The translations under genes and the position numbers were made by a program. Below are positions 1 to 8,495 of a stretch of DNA of 64,000 bases, one piece after another. The stretch lies in NCBI GenBank assembly GCA_047936785.1, contig CP176394.1. One strand, 5' to 3'. The notes under the pieces are model-generated. The model did not search any database, was not told the DNA's origin, and saw only the letters and a list, made by a program, of their open reading frames with translations. The stretch comes from Acidaminobacterium chupaoyuni. GTDB taxonomy: Bacteria; Bacillota; Clostridia; Oscillospirales; Butyricicoccaceae. The stretch's first letter is position 1, and each line of letters begins with the position of its first letter.

Positions 1-270
1 CGTTTTGCCTTCCCAATAATATTCTTCCGGCCGCTGCAGGGTGCCGATCACTTTTTGAACATTGGAAACATCCACATTCACGCCGTTGACCAAAGCGCCG
101 TTTTCCCCTGCTGCATCACCCGAAACCACGATCGCATTTTCTCCGTTGGGAAGAACGATCTGCCCGTTGCCGTGATACCGCCGGTTCGTCCAGTAAAAAC
201 TGACCACCAGAACCAGCAACAGCAGCGCGGTTCCCAAAGCGACCCATCTGGCAAGATTTCTGCCCTTCAT
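1..270 (-). CDS. Membrane-anchored protein of unknown function, 3' end outside the window
   Basis: The first 90 residues are visible and no stop is reached. A short basic N-terminus (MKGRNLARW) is followed by a single hydrophobic segment at about residues 9-24, so the protein is probably a signal-anchored membrane protein with its C-terminal part outside the cytoplasm. The visible outer part (IVLPNGENAIVVSG and a later VNVDVSNVQKVI) looks like a beta-rich extracytoplasmic domain. It starts 3 nt after the wecB-type gene and probably belongs to the same envelope operon. I do not recognise the family. Confidence 0.7.
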   Translation of the reverse strand, partial: MKGRNLARWVALGTALLLLVLVVSFYWTNRRYHGNGQIVLPNGENAIVVSGDAAGENGALVNGVNVDVSNVQKVIGTLQRPEEYYWEGKT

Positions 271-273
271 GGT

Positions 274-1434
274 TTATTGGCCCTCAATGGGTAAAAATGC
301 CTCGGGCGCTTCTGCCCGCCTGCCAAATTCATAGAGAATGGCATCGACGATGCGGCGGCAGGCATGGCCATCGCCGTAAGGGTTCACAGCCTGCGCCATT
401 TTTGCATATTCTTCGGGATCGCGCAGCAGCAAAAGCGCCTTTTCCGCGATCTCCTGTGCGCAGGTTCCGGCCATGCGAACGGTTCCCGCGGCCACGGCCT
501 CGGGGCGCTCGGTTTCATGGCGAAGCACAAGAACAGGCTTGCCCAAAGAGGGGGCCTCTTCCTGGATGCCGCCGGAATCGGTCATCACCAAATAGGCGCG
601 CTCCATCAGGTTATGCATATCCATCACGCCCAGCGGCTCAATGAGATCCACATTTTCGATCTCTCCCAAATGGCTTTTCGCCATCTGCTGCACATAGGGG
701 CTCAAATGAACGGGATAAATAAAACGGATATCGGGTTCTTCTTTTGCGATCTGCCTGACGGCGGCCATGATGTTTTCAAAGGCCTCGCCGTAATTTTCGC
801 GGCGATGCGCGGTGAGCAATACAACGCGCTCTTTGGAGAAATCGATGGTATTGAGATGGCTGCATTCAAACGCATACTCTTTTTTCACGGTGGTGGAAAG
901 CGCATCGATCACCGTGTTGCCCGTGATATAAATGCTCTTTTCAATGCCCTCTCGATGCAGGTTTCTCACATTGGAAACCGTGGGCGCAAAATGAAGATCC
1001 GCAAGATCGGTGGTCAGCGTTCTGTTCATTTCTTCGGGGAAAGGCGAAAATTTATCATAAGTGCGCAGGCCCGCTTCCACATGGCCCACCTTTGTTTTCG
1101 CATAAAACGCGGCCAGCGCCGCAACAAAAGTGGTGGAGGTGTCGCCATGCACCAAAACGATATCGGGCTTTTCTTTTTCCAAAACTTCGGCAAGGCCCTC
1201 CAGCGCTTTAACGGTGATATGCATCAGCGTTTGAGATTTTGACATGATATTCAAATCATACTGGGGCCGGATGTGAAACGCCTGCAAAACCTGATCGAGC
1301 ATTTCACGATGCTGGGCCGTAACGCAGACGATAGATTCGATTTCGGCCCGCGATTCCAATTCTTTGACCAGCGGGCACATTTTGATGGCTTCGGGCCGGG
1401 TGCCGAAGACAGACATGACCTTAATTTTTTCCAT
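274..1434 (-). CDS. wecB: UDP-N-acetylglucosamine 2-epimerase (non-hydrolysing)
   Basis: 386 residues, the usual length of the WecB/MnaA family, which interconverts UDP-GlcNAc and UDP-ManNAc in the cytoplasm for teichoic acid or other surface glycans. The N-terminus shows the family signature MSVFGTRPEAIKM; HGDTSTTF, HVEAGLRT, FPEEMNR, TAHRREN and the C-terminal TDSGGIQEEAPSLGKPVLVLR are all present. The start is set at the ATG giving MEKIKVMS; an upstream in-frame extension is basic low-complexity sequence and overlaps the preceding gene. The start overlaps the end of the TagO-like gene by 14 nt, so the two are translationally coupled. Confidence 0.93.
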   Translation of the reverse strand: MEKIKVMSVFGTRPEAIKMCPLVKELESRAEIESIVCVTAQHREMLDQVLQAFHIRPQYDLNIMSKSQTLMHITVKALEGLAEVLEKEKPDIVLVHGDTSTTFVAALAAFYAKTKVGHVEAGLRTYDKFSPFPEEMNRTLTTDLADLHFAPTVSNVRNLHREGIEKSIYITGNTVIDALSTTVKKEYAFECSHLNTIDFSKERVVLLTAHRRENYGEAFENIMAAVRQIAKEEPDIRFIYPVHLSPYVQQMAKSHLGEIENVDLIEPLGVMDMHNLMERAYLVMTDSGGIQEEAPSLGKPVLVLRHETERPEAVAAGTVRMAGTCAQEIAEKALLLLRDPEEYAKMAQAVNPYGDGHACRRIVDAILYEFGRRAEAPEAFLPIEGQ

Positions 1435-2542
1435 TCTGTTCACCCTCGCCCCCTGTCTTTTTTTCCGGTTCCGCTTTCTCTTCTTCCTGCATGTGGTGTT
1501 TGGCTTCTTCGCGGCGCTCATAGCCGGTGACGCTCAAGCCGATCAGCACAGCCGCCAGAATGGCGATGGCCAGAATGATGATCTTGATTTCGCCGCTGGT
1601 GGTGAGCACCACCGCGCTCAGCCCCAGCACCGCCGAAAGCATGTAAAGGATCGCCACGGATTGCTTCTGATCGAAGCCCATGTCGATCAGGCGGTGATGC
1701 ACATGGCCGCGGTCTGCCTGCATGGGGTTCTGCCCCTTGAGCAAACGGCGGATAATGGCAAAGGAAGTGTCGAAAATAGGCAGCCCCAAAATGATGAAGG
1801 GCACGGCAAACGAAATGCCCACATAGTATTTGAACAAGCCCTGAATCGATACCGTTGATAAAATATAGCCTAAGAACATCGCACCGGTATCGCCCATGAA
1901 AATTTTAGCGGGGTTGAGGTTATAGGGCATAAAGCCGATGCAGGCGCCGGCCAGCGCGGCCATCGCCACGGCGATATATCCTTCGGAAACCAGCACGGCG
2001 ATGGTGAACACCGTGACGGAAGCAATGGAAGAAACGCCCACCGCCAAACCATCCAGACCATCGATCATATTCACGGCGTTGGTGATGCCCACGATCCAAA
2101 GCACCGTTAACGGGATGGCGAAAAAGCCAAGGCTGATATAGCCGCTTTCGGTGAAGGGGTTAGTAAAACCGCGCACCACAACGCCGCTCAGCGCGGGGAT
2201 CAGCGCCGCCAGGATCTGCCCGGCAAATTTCACCAGCGGCTTCAGCGTTTTGATATCATCCACCACACCCAGCAAAACGATCAGCACCGCGCCCAGCAAA
2301 ATGGCTCTCGTCTGGTTATCGATGCGGCCAAACAATAAAAAGCTGATCAAAAAGCCCAAAAAGATCGCCAGACCGCCCAGACGGGGGATCGGCACTTTAT
2401 GCATTCTTCTCGCATCACGGGGAACATCCACGGCGCCAACTTTTTTGGCGACCAGCTTTACCACAGGGGTAGACGCAAAGGAAAGCGCCAGCGCTGTGCT
2501 AAAAGCAAAAAACGAAGTCATCAACACACTGTTATCCATCAT
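1421..2542 (-). CDS. tagO: Undecaprenyl-phosphate GlcNAc-1-phosphate transferase (TagO/WecA family)
   Basis: 373-residue polytopic membrane protein with about eleven hydrophobic segments. It carries the polyprenyl-phosphate HexNAc-1-P transferase motifs: DDIKTLKP (metal-binding Asp pair), NAVNMIDGLDGLA, FMGDTGAMFLG and the WecA/TagO-type cytoplasmic loop HVHHRLID that distinguishes it from MraY. It should transfer GlcNAc-1-P to undecaprenyl phosphate, the first step of wall teichoic acid linkage or another lipid-linked glycan. It precedes and overlaps wecB, which makes the UDP-ManNAc used next in teichoic acid linkage synthesis. A GGAG lies 11 nt before the first of two ATGs. The acidic Glu/Lys tail is low complexity. 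Confidence 0.9.
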   Translation of the reverse strand: MMDNSVLMTSFFAFSTALALSFASTPVVKLVAKKVGAVDVPRDARRMHKVPIPRLGGLAIFLGFLISFLLFGRIDNQTRAILLGAVLIVLLGVVDDIKTLKPLVKFAGQILAALIPALSGVVVRGFTNPFTESGYISLGFFAIPLTVLWIVGITNAVNMIDGLDGLAVGVSSIASVTVFTIAVLVSEGYIAVAMAALAGACIGFMPYNLNPAKIFMGDTGAMFLGYILSTVSIQGLFKYYVGISFAVPFIILGLPIFDTSFAIIRRLLKGQNPMQADRGHVHHRLIDMGFDQKQSVAILYMLSAVLGLSAVVLTTSGEIKIIILAIAILAAVLIGLSVTGYERREEAKHHMQEEEKAEPEKKTGGEGEQNGKN

Positions 2543-2594
2543 GATTTTCTATGCTCCTATTAGGGGATGTGCAAGCATCCCGGTTTCCGCTTTG

Positions 2595-3635
2595 TTAGAA
2601 CGGTTTTTTAATAAAGCCAACTTTTTTATAAACCTTTTCCAAAGTGCGGCGCGCCATTGCATCCGCTTTTCTCGCGCCTTCCGTATAGATCTCTTCAAGA
2701 TATTCCTTGTGGTTCAGCAGTTCTTCTGTTTTTTCGCGAACGGGTCTCAGCGATTCCGCCACCGCTTCGCCCACGGCTTTTTTGAAATCACCGTATCCTT
2801 TGCCTTCAAATTCGCGTTCCACCGCGTCGGCGGTAACACCGGTGGCTGCGGCATAAATATTGATCAAATTATTGATGCCGGCCTTGTCTTCCCCTCTGCG
2901 CACTTCGCTGCCCGAATCGGTCACGGCGCGCTTGAATTTTCGAAGGATATCTTCGGGCTTATCCATCAGCAGCACAAAGCCGTTGGGGTTCGGGTCGGAT
3001 TTGCTCATTTTTTTCTCGGGTTCACACAAGCTCATGATCTTTGCGCCCGCTTTGGGGATCATCGGTTCGGGAATGGTGAACACATCGCCGTAAACGCCGT
3101 TGAAACGCTCGGCGATATCGCGGGCGATCTCAACATGCTGTTTCTGATCTTGCCCCACCGGCACAAAATTCGTGTGGTAAAGCAGAATATCCGATGCCAT
3201 CAGCACAGGATAAGTGAAAAGCCCCGCATTCACATTATCCGCATGGCTCTGCGATTTATCCTTAAATTGTGTCATGCGCGAAAGTTCGCCGAACATCGTG
3301 TAGCAGTTGAGGATCCACGCCAGTTCCGCGTGAGCCGCCACATGGCCCTGAATGAAGACAATGCTTTTTTCGGGATCGATGCCGCAGGCGATATACTGGG
3401 CCAGAACTTCCAAGGTCTGGCGGCGCAGGGCCGCAGGATCTTGACGAACGGTGATGGAATGAAGATTCACCACGCTGTAAATGCAATTATATTCATCTTG
3501 GATCGTACCCCAGTTTTTGATCGCGCCAAGATAATTTCCCAAAGTCAGTTTTCCGGAAGGCTGCACACCGCTAAAAACGATCTTTTTATGTTGCTTTGCG
3601 GTTTCCTCCGCGCTGCCGATAACAGCATCATTCAT
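2595..3635 (-). CDS. trpS: Tryptophanyl-tRNA synthetase
   Basis: 346 residues, class I aminoacyl-tRNA synthetase that charges tRNA-Trp. The N-terminus has FSGVQPSGKLTLGNYLGAI, in which TLGN is the HIGH-equivalent, and KKMSKSDPN is the KMSKS loop. The length matches bacterial TrpS. An AGAGGAA ribosome site sits upstream of the ATG. The 254 nt between this start and the divergent ypeB start contain no T-box motif, so trpS does not appear to be T-box controlled here. It lies 52 nt upstream of tagO on the same strand. Confidence 0.96.
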   Translation of the reverse strand: MNDAVIGSAEETAKQHKKIVFSGVQPSGKLTLGNYLGAIKNWGTIQDEYNCIYSVVNLHSITVRQDPAALRRQTLEVLAQYIACGIDPEKSIVFIQGHVAAHAELAWILNCYTMFGELSRMTQFKDKSQSHADNVNAGLFTYPVLMASDILLYHTNFVPVGQDQKQHVEIARDIAERFNGVYGDVFTIPEPMIPKAGAKIMSLCEPEKKMSKSDPNPNGFVLLMDKPEDILRKFKRAVTDSGSEVRRGEDKAGINNLINIYAAATGVTADAVEREFEGKGYGDFKKAVGEAVAESLRPVREKTEELLNHKEYLEEIYTEGARKADAMARRTLEKVYKKVGFIKKPF

Positions 3636-3889
3636 AAATTGATTCCTCTTTTCCTGTTTAATTGCTCAAAAAGCAAGGAATTGGCCGCAACAGAATCTTT
3701 TTGTCATGGTTATTTTTCACTATTGCAGATGGGTTAATTCTATCACATTTGCCGGTTAATAAGCAAGCGTATTCCCTTTTTCGCGGGCATAATTTTGCTG
3801 TTTTTGTGAAAAATAACCGTAGCTATTTGTTTTTCGATGCGTTTCACAGGATTTTTTATTCTATCTTTTCAGAATGTGAGGGAGTTTTT

Positions 3890-5194
3890 ATGCAAAACAG
3901 CCATTATAACAAAAAAATCATCAGTTTTTTGCTTTGTGTTTCTGTTATCACCCTGAGCGGCGCCCTTTATTTTCGCCAAAAATCAGAAGCATATGAAGCA
4001 ACGCTTCAAAGAAATTCCCAGCGCGCTTACGCGGAACTCGTCAGCAGCACTTCCAATTTGGAATCGGCCCTGATGAAAGCGAAATATTGCGCTTCCGAGC
4101 CGATGCTTTCTTCCACGGCGGCGCAGATCTGGCGGGAAACCGCCCAGATCAAAAGTGTTTTATGCCAGTTTCCCGCCGCTTCGGAAGGGCTTGATTCCAT
4201 GCAGAAATTCATCGCGCAATCCGGCGAATATGCCTTCACTTTGATCCGCCGCCAAAAAGAAGACCTGCCTTTATCCACCGAAGAATACGGGAACCTCGCG
4301 GCGCTGCAGCAGACAGCCGCAACACTTGCCGATCATCTGCTGCAATATCAGCAAAACCTGGGCGAAACCCTCAGCTTCGACGCAGGCCGCAAAGCGGTTC
4401 CCGCCGGTGATTTCAACCAGGTGCCCCAGGAATTCGGCGAATATCCCACGCTGACCTATGACGGGCCGTTTTCCGACCATCTTGAAAAGCAGGAAGCTGC
4501 CTTTCTGAAAGATAAAAACCGGCTTGCCCTGCCCGAGCTGCGCCTGCGCGCCGCAGAGTTTCTCGGCGTGGGTGAAGCAGCCATCACCGACGGCGGCGAA
4601 TGCGGCGACCGCATCCCCTCTTATCGCTTCACCAGCGGCACACGCTGCATCGAGCTGACGCAGCAGGGCGGCTTCCTGCTGAACTATACGGATGGCCGCA
4701 GCGTTTCGGCCGCCACCCTCACCCCCAAACAGGGCGCCGAAAAAGCCGCCGCCTATCTGGAATCCCTGGGTTTTTACGAAATGAAGCAAAGTTATTACGA
4801 ATCGTTTGAAGGAACGGTGACGGTGAATTTTTGCGCCACGCAGGATGGTGTGGCGCTTTACCCCGATCTCATCAAAGTCTGCATCGCTCTGGATAACGGA
4901 CAAACCATCGGTTTTGAGGCCAAAGGGTATCTGATGAACCACAAGACCCGCGCTTTCGGCGCCGCGAACTTCACCATGGAGCAGGCTGAAAAGCGCATCT
5001 CCCCTGTTTTGAAAGTGATTTCAAAAGACCGGGCAATGGTGCCCACCGACGGCGCTGCCGAAAACTACTGCTATGAGTTCGTCTGCCTCACACCGGAAAA
5101 CACCCACTGCATCGTGTATATCAACTGCGCCACCGGCGACGAACAGAGCATCCTCTTATTGCTCGAAAGCGCAAACGGCACCCTGACCGCTTAA
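3890..5194 (+). CDS. ypeB: Spore germination protein YpeB
   Basis: 434 residues starting at the ATG with GAGGGAG just upstream; an in-frame upstream extension lacks a ribosome site. An N-terminal membrane anchor (IISFLLCVSVITLSGALYF) is followed by a long helical part and C-terminal PepSY-type repeats, as in YpeB. YpeB is needed in Bacillus for the assembly and stability of the cortex-lytic enzyme SleB in the spore. No sleB is adjacent here, unlike the usual sleB-ypeB pair. The gene ends with a 4-nt convergent overlap with the flavoprotein gene. A CATAATT at 3788 resembles a sigma-G -10, but no good -35 accompanies it. Confidence 0.85.
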   Translation: MQNSHYNKKIISFLLCVSVITLSGALYFRQKSEAYEATLQRNSQRAYAELVSSTSNLESALMKAKYCASEPMLSSTAAQIWRETAQIKSVLCQFPAASEGLDSMQKFIAQSGEYAFTLIRRQKEDLPLSTEEYGNLAALQQTAATLADHLLQYQQNLGETLSFDAGRKAVPAGDFNQVPQEFGEYPTLTYDGPFSDHLEKQEAAFLKDKNRLALPELRLRAAEFLGVGEAAITDGGECGDRIPSYRFTSGTRCIELTQQGGFLLNYTDGRSVSAATLTPKQGAEKAAAYLESLGFYEMKQSYYESFEGTVTVNFCATQDGVALYPDLIKVCIALDNGQTIGFEAKGYLMNHKTRAFGAANFTMEQAEKRISPVLKVISKDRAMVPTDGAAENYCYEFVCLTPENTHCIVYINCATGDEQSILLLLESANGTLTA

Positions 5195-5745
5195 TAAAAA
5201 CCGCGGATCTGCGCGGCAAGCTCATTCACTTTATCCATCGCTGTTTTATCATCTTTTGCGGCGATATCATCCGTTTTCAGGCTGGTCACGGCCCCCAGCC
5301 ATTTTGCGCCGGCTTCGGCCAGAATGATCTTCGCCGTGGCAATGGCGGGCTGGGGGTCTTTGGTGCTGCCGCCGCCGCAAAGCAGCAGCGCCCCCCATTT
5401 CTGCGAACCGTTCTGCGGCGCAATGCCCATTCTTCTTCCCTGGAACATCATCTGAAAACGGCTGCAAAAAGAAAGAAGGCTTCCCGTCAGGGTGGAAAAA
5501 TATAAGGGCGAAACCAGCAGAATGCCGTCTGCTTCCTTGATTTTTTCATAGTATGGCTGCATGTCATCTTCTATGACACAGCCATACTTCTTCATGCAGC
5601 TGCGGCAGTCGATGCAGGGGCTTACCTGCGCGCGGTAAGTATCGATCTGTTCCCACTGCGCGTCGATATGCCGCTTCATTTCATCCAGCAGCGCGGCGCA
5701 ATCGCCGTTTTTTCTGGGCGAACCGTTGAGCACAAGAATTTTCAT
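5191..5745 (-). CDS. Flavodoxin-like NAD(P)H-dependent FMN reductase / iron-sulfur flavoprotein family
   Basis: 184 residues. The start MKILVLNGSPRKNGD holds the FMN-phosphate loop (GSPRKNG) typical of this family. CIDCRSCMKKYGC gives a cysteine cluster similar to the one that binds iron-sulfur in Isf-type flavoproteins, and LLVSPLYFSTLTG is the second flavin loop. It should be a cytoplasmic flavin-dependent oxidoreductase; the substrate is unknown. The ATG at 5745 follows AAGGAG; a further upstream in-frame Met lacks a ribosome site. AT-rich inverted repeats lie upstream and may be its operator. Confidence 0.82.
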   Translation of the reverse strand: MKILVLNGSPRKNGDCAALLDEMKRHIDAQWEQIDTYRAQVSPCIDCRSCMKKYGCVIEDDMQPYYEKIKEADGILLVSPLYFSTLTGSLLSFCSRFQMMFQGRRMGIAPQNGSQKWGALLLCGGGSTKDPQPAIATAKIILAEAGAKWLGAVTSLKTDDIAAKDDKTAMDKVNELAAQIRGFY

Positions 5746-5792
5746 TCGAAATTTCTCCTTTTCTTTGAAAACACTTCTTTTCTTCATTTTCT

Positions 5793-5830
5793 GATAAAAT
5801 AATCACATTATCGATATTTTATCATAAAAT
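5793..5830. promoter_or_regulatory. AT-rich inverted-repeat cluster, candidate operator
   Basis: GATAAAATA (5793-5801) and TATTTTATC (5815-5823) form a perfect 9-bp inverted repeat with a 13-nt spacer. The right arm also forms a perfect 15-nt palindrome with the next bases (ATTTTATCATAAAAT, 5816-5830). Three copies of the half-site lie between the divergent flavoprotein gene and the purA promoter. This is the arrangement expected of a repressor site; the regulator is unknown. Confidence 0.45.
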
Positions 5831-5864
5831 GATGGCTTCTGCATGAAAAAGTTCCGAAAACTGC

Positions 5865-5893
5865 TTGACGGCCTTTTCCTCTTACTATATAAT
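5865..5893 (+). promoter_or_regulatory. Sigma-A promoter for purA
   Basis: TTGACG and TATAAT are separated by exactly 17 nt, giving a near-consensus vegetative promoter. TTCCGAAAA just upstream resembles half of a Bacillus PurR box but is only a partial match. Transcription would start near 5900 and give a leader of about 140 nt before purA. Confidence 0.85.
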
Positions 5894-5899
5894 GATTTC

Positions 5900-5966
5900 A
5901 ATGAACAAAGGCGTTCATTAAAGGGGAAAAGAAGTCGCTTTTGTCCTTTAATGGGCGTCTGTTTTT
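5900..5966 (+). terminator. Attenuator-like hairpin in the purA leader
   Basis: Bases 5904-5931 and 5938-5963 form a long stem: CATTAAAGG (5916-5924) pairs with CCTTTAATG (5945-5953), extended outward through G-U pairs to AACA/TGTT and inward to AAAAG/CTTTT around a 6-nt loop. TTTTT (5962-5966) follows at once. A smaller exclusive stem, AATGAAC (5900-5906) with GTTCATT (5913-5919), uses part of the same 5' arm. This looks like a terminator with a competing structure, placed between promoter and gene. Confidence 0.65.
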
Positions 5967-6038
5967 ATGTCTATTCTTCCTTTTTATCAGAAGAATTTCA
6001 TATTGTTCCGATTCTATATCTTCAGGAGGACATAATAA

Positions 6039-7310
6039 ATGCTTACTGCAATCACAGGGATCAACTGGGGGGATGAAGGCAAGGGCCGCATGGTCGATCT
6101 GCTTTCTGAAAACTATGATATCGTCGTGCGCTATCAGGGCGGCAACAACGCCGGTCACACGGTGGTAAACCCCTCGGGCAAATTCATTCTCAACCTGTTG
6201 CCTTCCGGTATTTTAAGAGAAAATGTTGTCAATGTCATGGGCAACGGCATGGTCATCGATTTAGAGCATCTCTGCGGCGAAATCAAAAAGCTGCGCGATG
6301 CCGGCATCACCGTCACCCCCGATAATTTGAAGATCAGCGATAAAGCCGTGATCTGCCTGCCTTATCATAAACTTCTTGATAATTTGGAAGAAGACCGTTT
6401 GGGCGACGCCAAGTTTGGTTCCACCCGCCGCGGCATTGCCCCCGTTTATGGCGATAAATATATGAAACGCGCCGTGAGAATGGGCGAACTGCTGCATCTG
6501 GAAGAACTGGAAAAGCGCCTGGAAGGCATTGTCGATTGGAAAAACCTCACCGTTGTGGGCGGATATCACAGCGACCCCATCACCGTGGAAAGCGTGATGG
6601 CCTGGCTGAAAGAATTCGGTCTTCCCCTCAAGGCCCATATCTGCGACACCGGCTTTTACCTTGACCACGCCGAAAAAACCGGCAAAAAGATCCTTTTTGA
6701 AGCCCAGCTGGGCGCCCTGCGCGATATCGATTTCGGCATTTATCCCTATACCTCCTCCTCTTCCACCATTGCGGCCTATGCGCCCATCGGTTCCGGCATC
6801 CCCAACCATAAGCTGAGCAAAAGCATCGGCATTATGAAAGCTTATTCCACCTGTGTGGGCGAAGGCCCCTTCACCTGTGAAATGTTCGGCGATGAAGCCG
6901 AAGCGCTGCGCAAAGCAGGCGGTGAATATGGCGCGGCCACCGGCCGCCCCCGCCGCGTCGGCCCCTTTGATGCGGTGGCTTCGAAATATGGCGTGAGAAT
7001 GCAGGGGGCGGATGAGATCGCCCTGACAAAGCTTGACGTTTTGTCTTTCCAAGAAAAAATCCCCGTATGCGTGGGCTATCAGGTGGGCGAAATGCGCACC
7101 ACCGAATTCCCCACCGGTGCTTTACTCGATATTGCCACGCCGATCTATGATTATCTGGATGGCTGGAAGCGCGATATCAGCGGCTGCCGTAAATATACCG
7201 ATCTGCCCAAGCAGGCTTTGGAATATATCCATTACCTTGAACGCTGCGTAGGATGCAAGATCACCTATGTTTCTGTTGGCCCTGAGCGCGATCAATATAT
7301 CGTGATGTAG
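6039..7310 (+). CDS. purA: Adenylosuccinate synthetase
   Basis: 423 residues. It joins IMP and aspartate using GTP to make adenylosuccinate, the first committed step to AMP. The N-terminus carries GINWGDEGKGRMVD (GTP-binding and catalytic Asp/Lys loop) and GGNNAGHTV; KFGSTRRGIAPVYGDK, STCVGEGPFTCE and GRPRRVGPFDAV are family motifs. The ATG follows a strong AGGAGG. The gene has its own promoter, a structured leader and a downstream terminator, so it appears monocistronic. Confidence 0.97.
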   Translation: MLTAITGINWGDEGKGRMVDLLSENYDIVVRYQGGNNAGHTVVNPSGKFILNLLPSGILRENVVNVMGNGMVIDLEHLCGEIKKLRDAGITVTPDNLKISDKAVICLPYHKLLDNLEEDRLGDAKFGSTRRGIAPVYGDKYMKRAVRMGELLHLEELEKRLEGIVDWKNLTVVGGYHSDPITVESVMAWLKEFGLPLKAHICDTGFYLDHAEKTGKKILFEAQLGALRDIDFGIYPYTSSSSTIAAYAPIGSGIPNHKLSKSIGIMKAYSTCVGEGPFTCEMFGDEAEALRKAGGEYGAATGRPRRVGPFDAVASKYGVRMQGADEIALTKLDVLSFQEKIPVCVGYQVGEMRTTEFPTGALLDIATPIYDYLDGWKRDISGCRKYTDLPKQALEYIHYLERCVGCKITYVSVGPERDQYIVM

Positions 7311-7318
7311 TATCGTTC

Positions 7319-7358
7319 GGAGGGCGGCCGCCTTGAAAAGGGTGCACCGCCCTTTTTT
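7319..7358 (+). terminator. Rho-independent terminator after purA
   Basis: AGGGCGG (7321-7327) pairs with CCGCCCT (7347-7353) and is followed by six T residues. Confidence 0.75.
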
Positions 7359-7415
7359 CAAGCCTTTCTCTTGCAAAAAGGTATTGTTTTAAATTAATCG
7401 GAGGTGACTTTTCGA

Positions 7416-8495
7416 ATGGATGAACCCATCTATCTTGTTTTAGAAAACGGAACCGTTATGGAAGGGCGCAGTTTTGGCGCCTATGGTGAGATCACGGGCG
7501 AAATCGTTTTTACCACCGGCATGACCGGATATCTTGAAACCCTGACAGACCCCAGCTATTACGGCCAGATCGTCGTGCAGACTTTTCCTCTGATCGGCAA
7601 CTACGGCGTCATTCCTTCTGATTTTGAAAGCGCGCGCCCCCAGGTTCGCGCTTATGTGGTGCGCAATGTCTGCGAAATGCCCTCGAACTTTCGCTGCGAA
7701 GGCGATCTGAGCTCTTTTCTCGCAGAAAACGGCATCATCGGCCTTGCCGGCATCGACACCCGCCGGCTGACAAAGCTGATCCGCACAGCGGGCGTGATGA
7801 ACGGCAAAATCGTTTGCAGCCGTGACGCCATCGAATGCGCAAAGCAGGAGCTTGCTTCTTACCGCATCGTTGACGCGGTAGAAAGCGTCACCTGCTCCGT
7901 GCCCCGCACCGATACCCCTGAAGACCCCCACCGCCGCGTTGTGTTATATGATTTCGGCGCGAAAGAAAACATTCGCCGCGAGCTTTTGAAGCGCGGCTGC
8001 GAAGTGATCACCGTGCCCGCCCACACCCCCGCCGCGGAAGCGTTGGAAATGAAGCCCGATGGCATCATGCTTTCCAACGGCCCCGGCGACCCCGCCGAAA
8101 ACACCGAGATCATCCGCCAGGTGGGCCTGCTTTATGAAAGCGGCGTTCCCCTCTTTGGCATCTGCCTCGGTCACCAGCTGCTGGCCCTTTCTCAAGGCGC
8201 CGAAACCGAAAAACTGAAATATGGCCACCGCGGCGCAAACCAGCCCGTGAAGGTGCTTTCTTCGGGAAGAACTTACATCACCAGCCAAAACCACGGCTAT
8301 GCCGTAAAAGCCGAAACGCTTCCCGACCACGCTCTGCTGAGCATGGTCAACGCAAACGATGGAACCTGCGAAGGCGTTTCTTATCAAAACCGCCCGGTGT
8401 TCACCGTTCAGTTCCATCCCGAAGCCTGCGGCGGGCCCCACGACACCGCGTTTTTATTTGATGAATTTGTTGAGAGGATGGAGGCGAACAGATAA
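7416..8495 (+). CDS. carA: Carbamoyl-phosphate synthase small subunit (glutaminase)
   Basis: 359 residues. The N-terminal domain has the CarA signature (LENGTVMEGRSFGAYGE; TTGMTGYLETLTDPSYYGQ). The C-terminal class I glutamine amidotransferase domain carries the nucleophile Cys in GICLGHQLLA and the His/Glu pair in QFHPEACGGPHD. It releases ammonia from glutamine for the large subunit. The ATG at 7416 has GGAGGTGA upstream; a GTG 12 nt earlier lies inside that ribosome site and is rejected. The stop overlaps the carB start by one base (TAATG), so the subunits are translationally coupled. Confidence 0.96.
   Translation: MDEPIYLVLENGTVMEGRSFGAYGEITGEIVFTTGMTGYLETLTDPSYYGQIVVQTFPLIGNYGVIPSDFESARPQVRAYVVRNVCEMPSNFRCEGDLSSFLAENGIIGLAGIDTRRLTKLIRTAGVMNGKIVCSRDAIECAKQELASYRIVDAVESVTCSVPRTDTPEDPHRRVVLYDFGAKENIRRELLKRGCEVITVPAHTPAAEALEMKPDGIMLSNGPGDPAENTEIIRQVGLLYESGVPLFGICLGHQLLALSQGAETEKLKYGHRGANQPVKVLSSGRTYITSQNHGYAVKAETLPDHALLSMVNANDGTCEGVSYQNRPVFTVQFHPEACGGPHDTAFLFDEFVERMEANR

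Noticed and set aside
3788..3794. Sigma-G promoter for ypeB
   Set aside because: Only the -10-like CATAATT is present; no GMATR-type -35 lies at the right distance.
3636..3889. Possible T-box or other riboswitch upstream of trpS
   Set aside because: No T-box core sequence or terminator is found in the 254-nt gap.
5843..6076. Open reading frame inside the purA leader
   Set aside because: It spans the promoter and the attenuator hairpin, has no ribosome site and overlaps purA out of frame.
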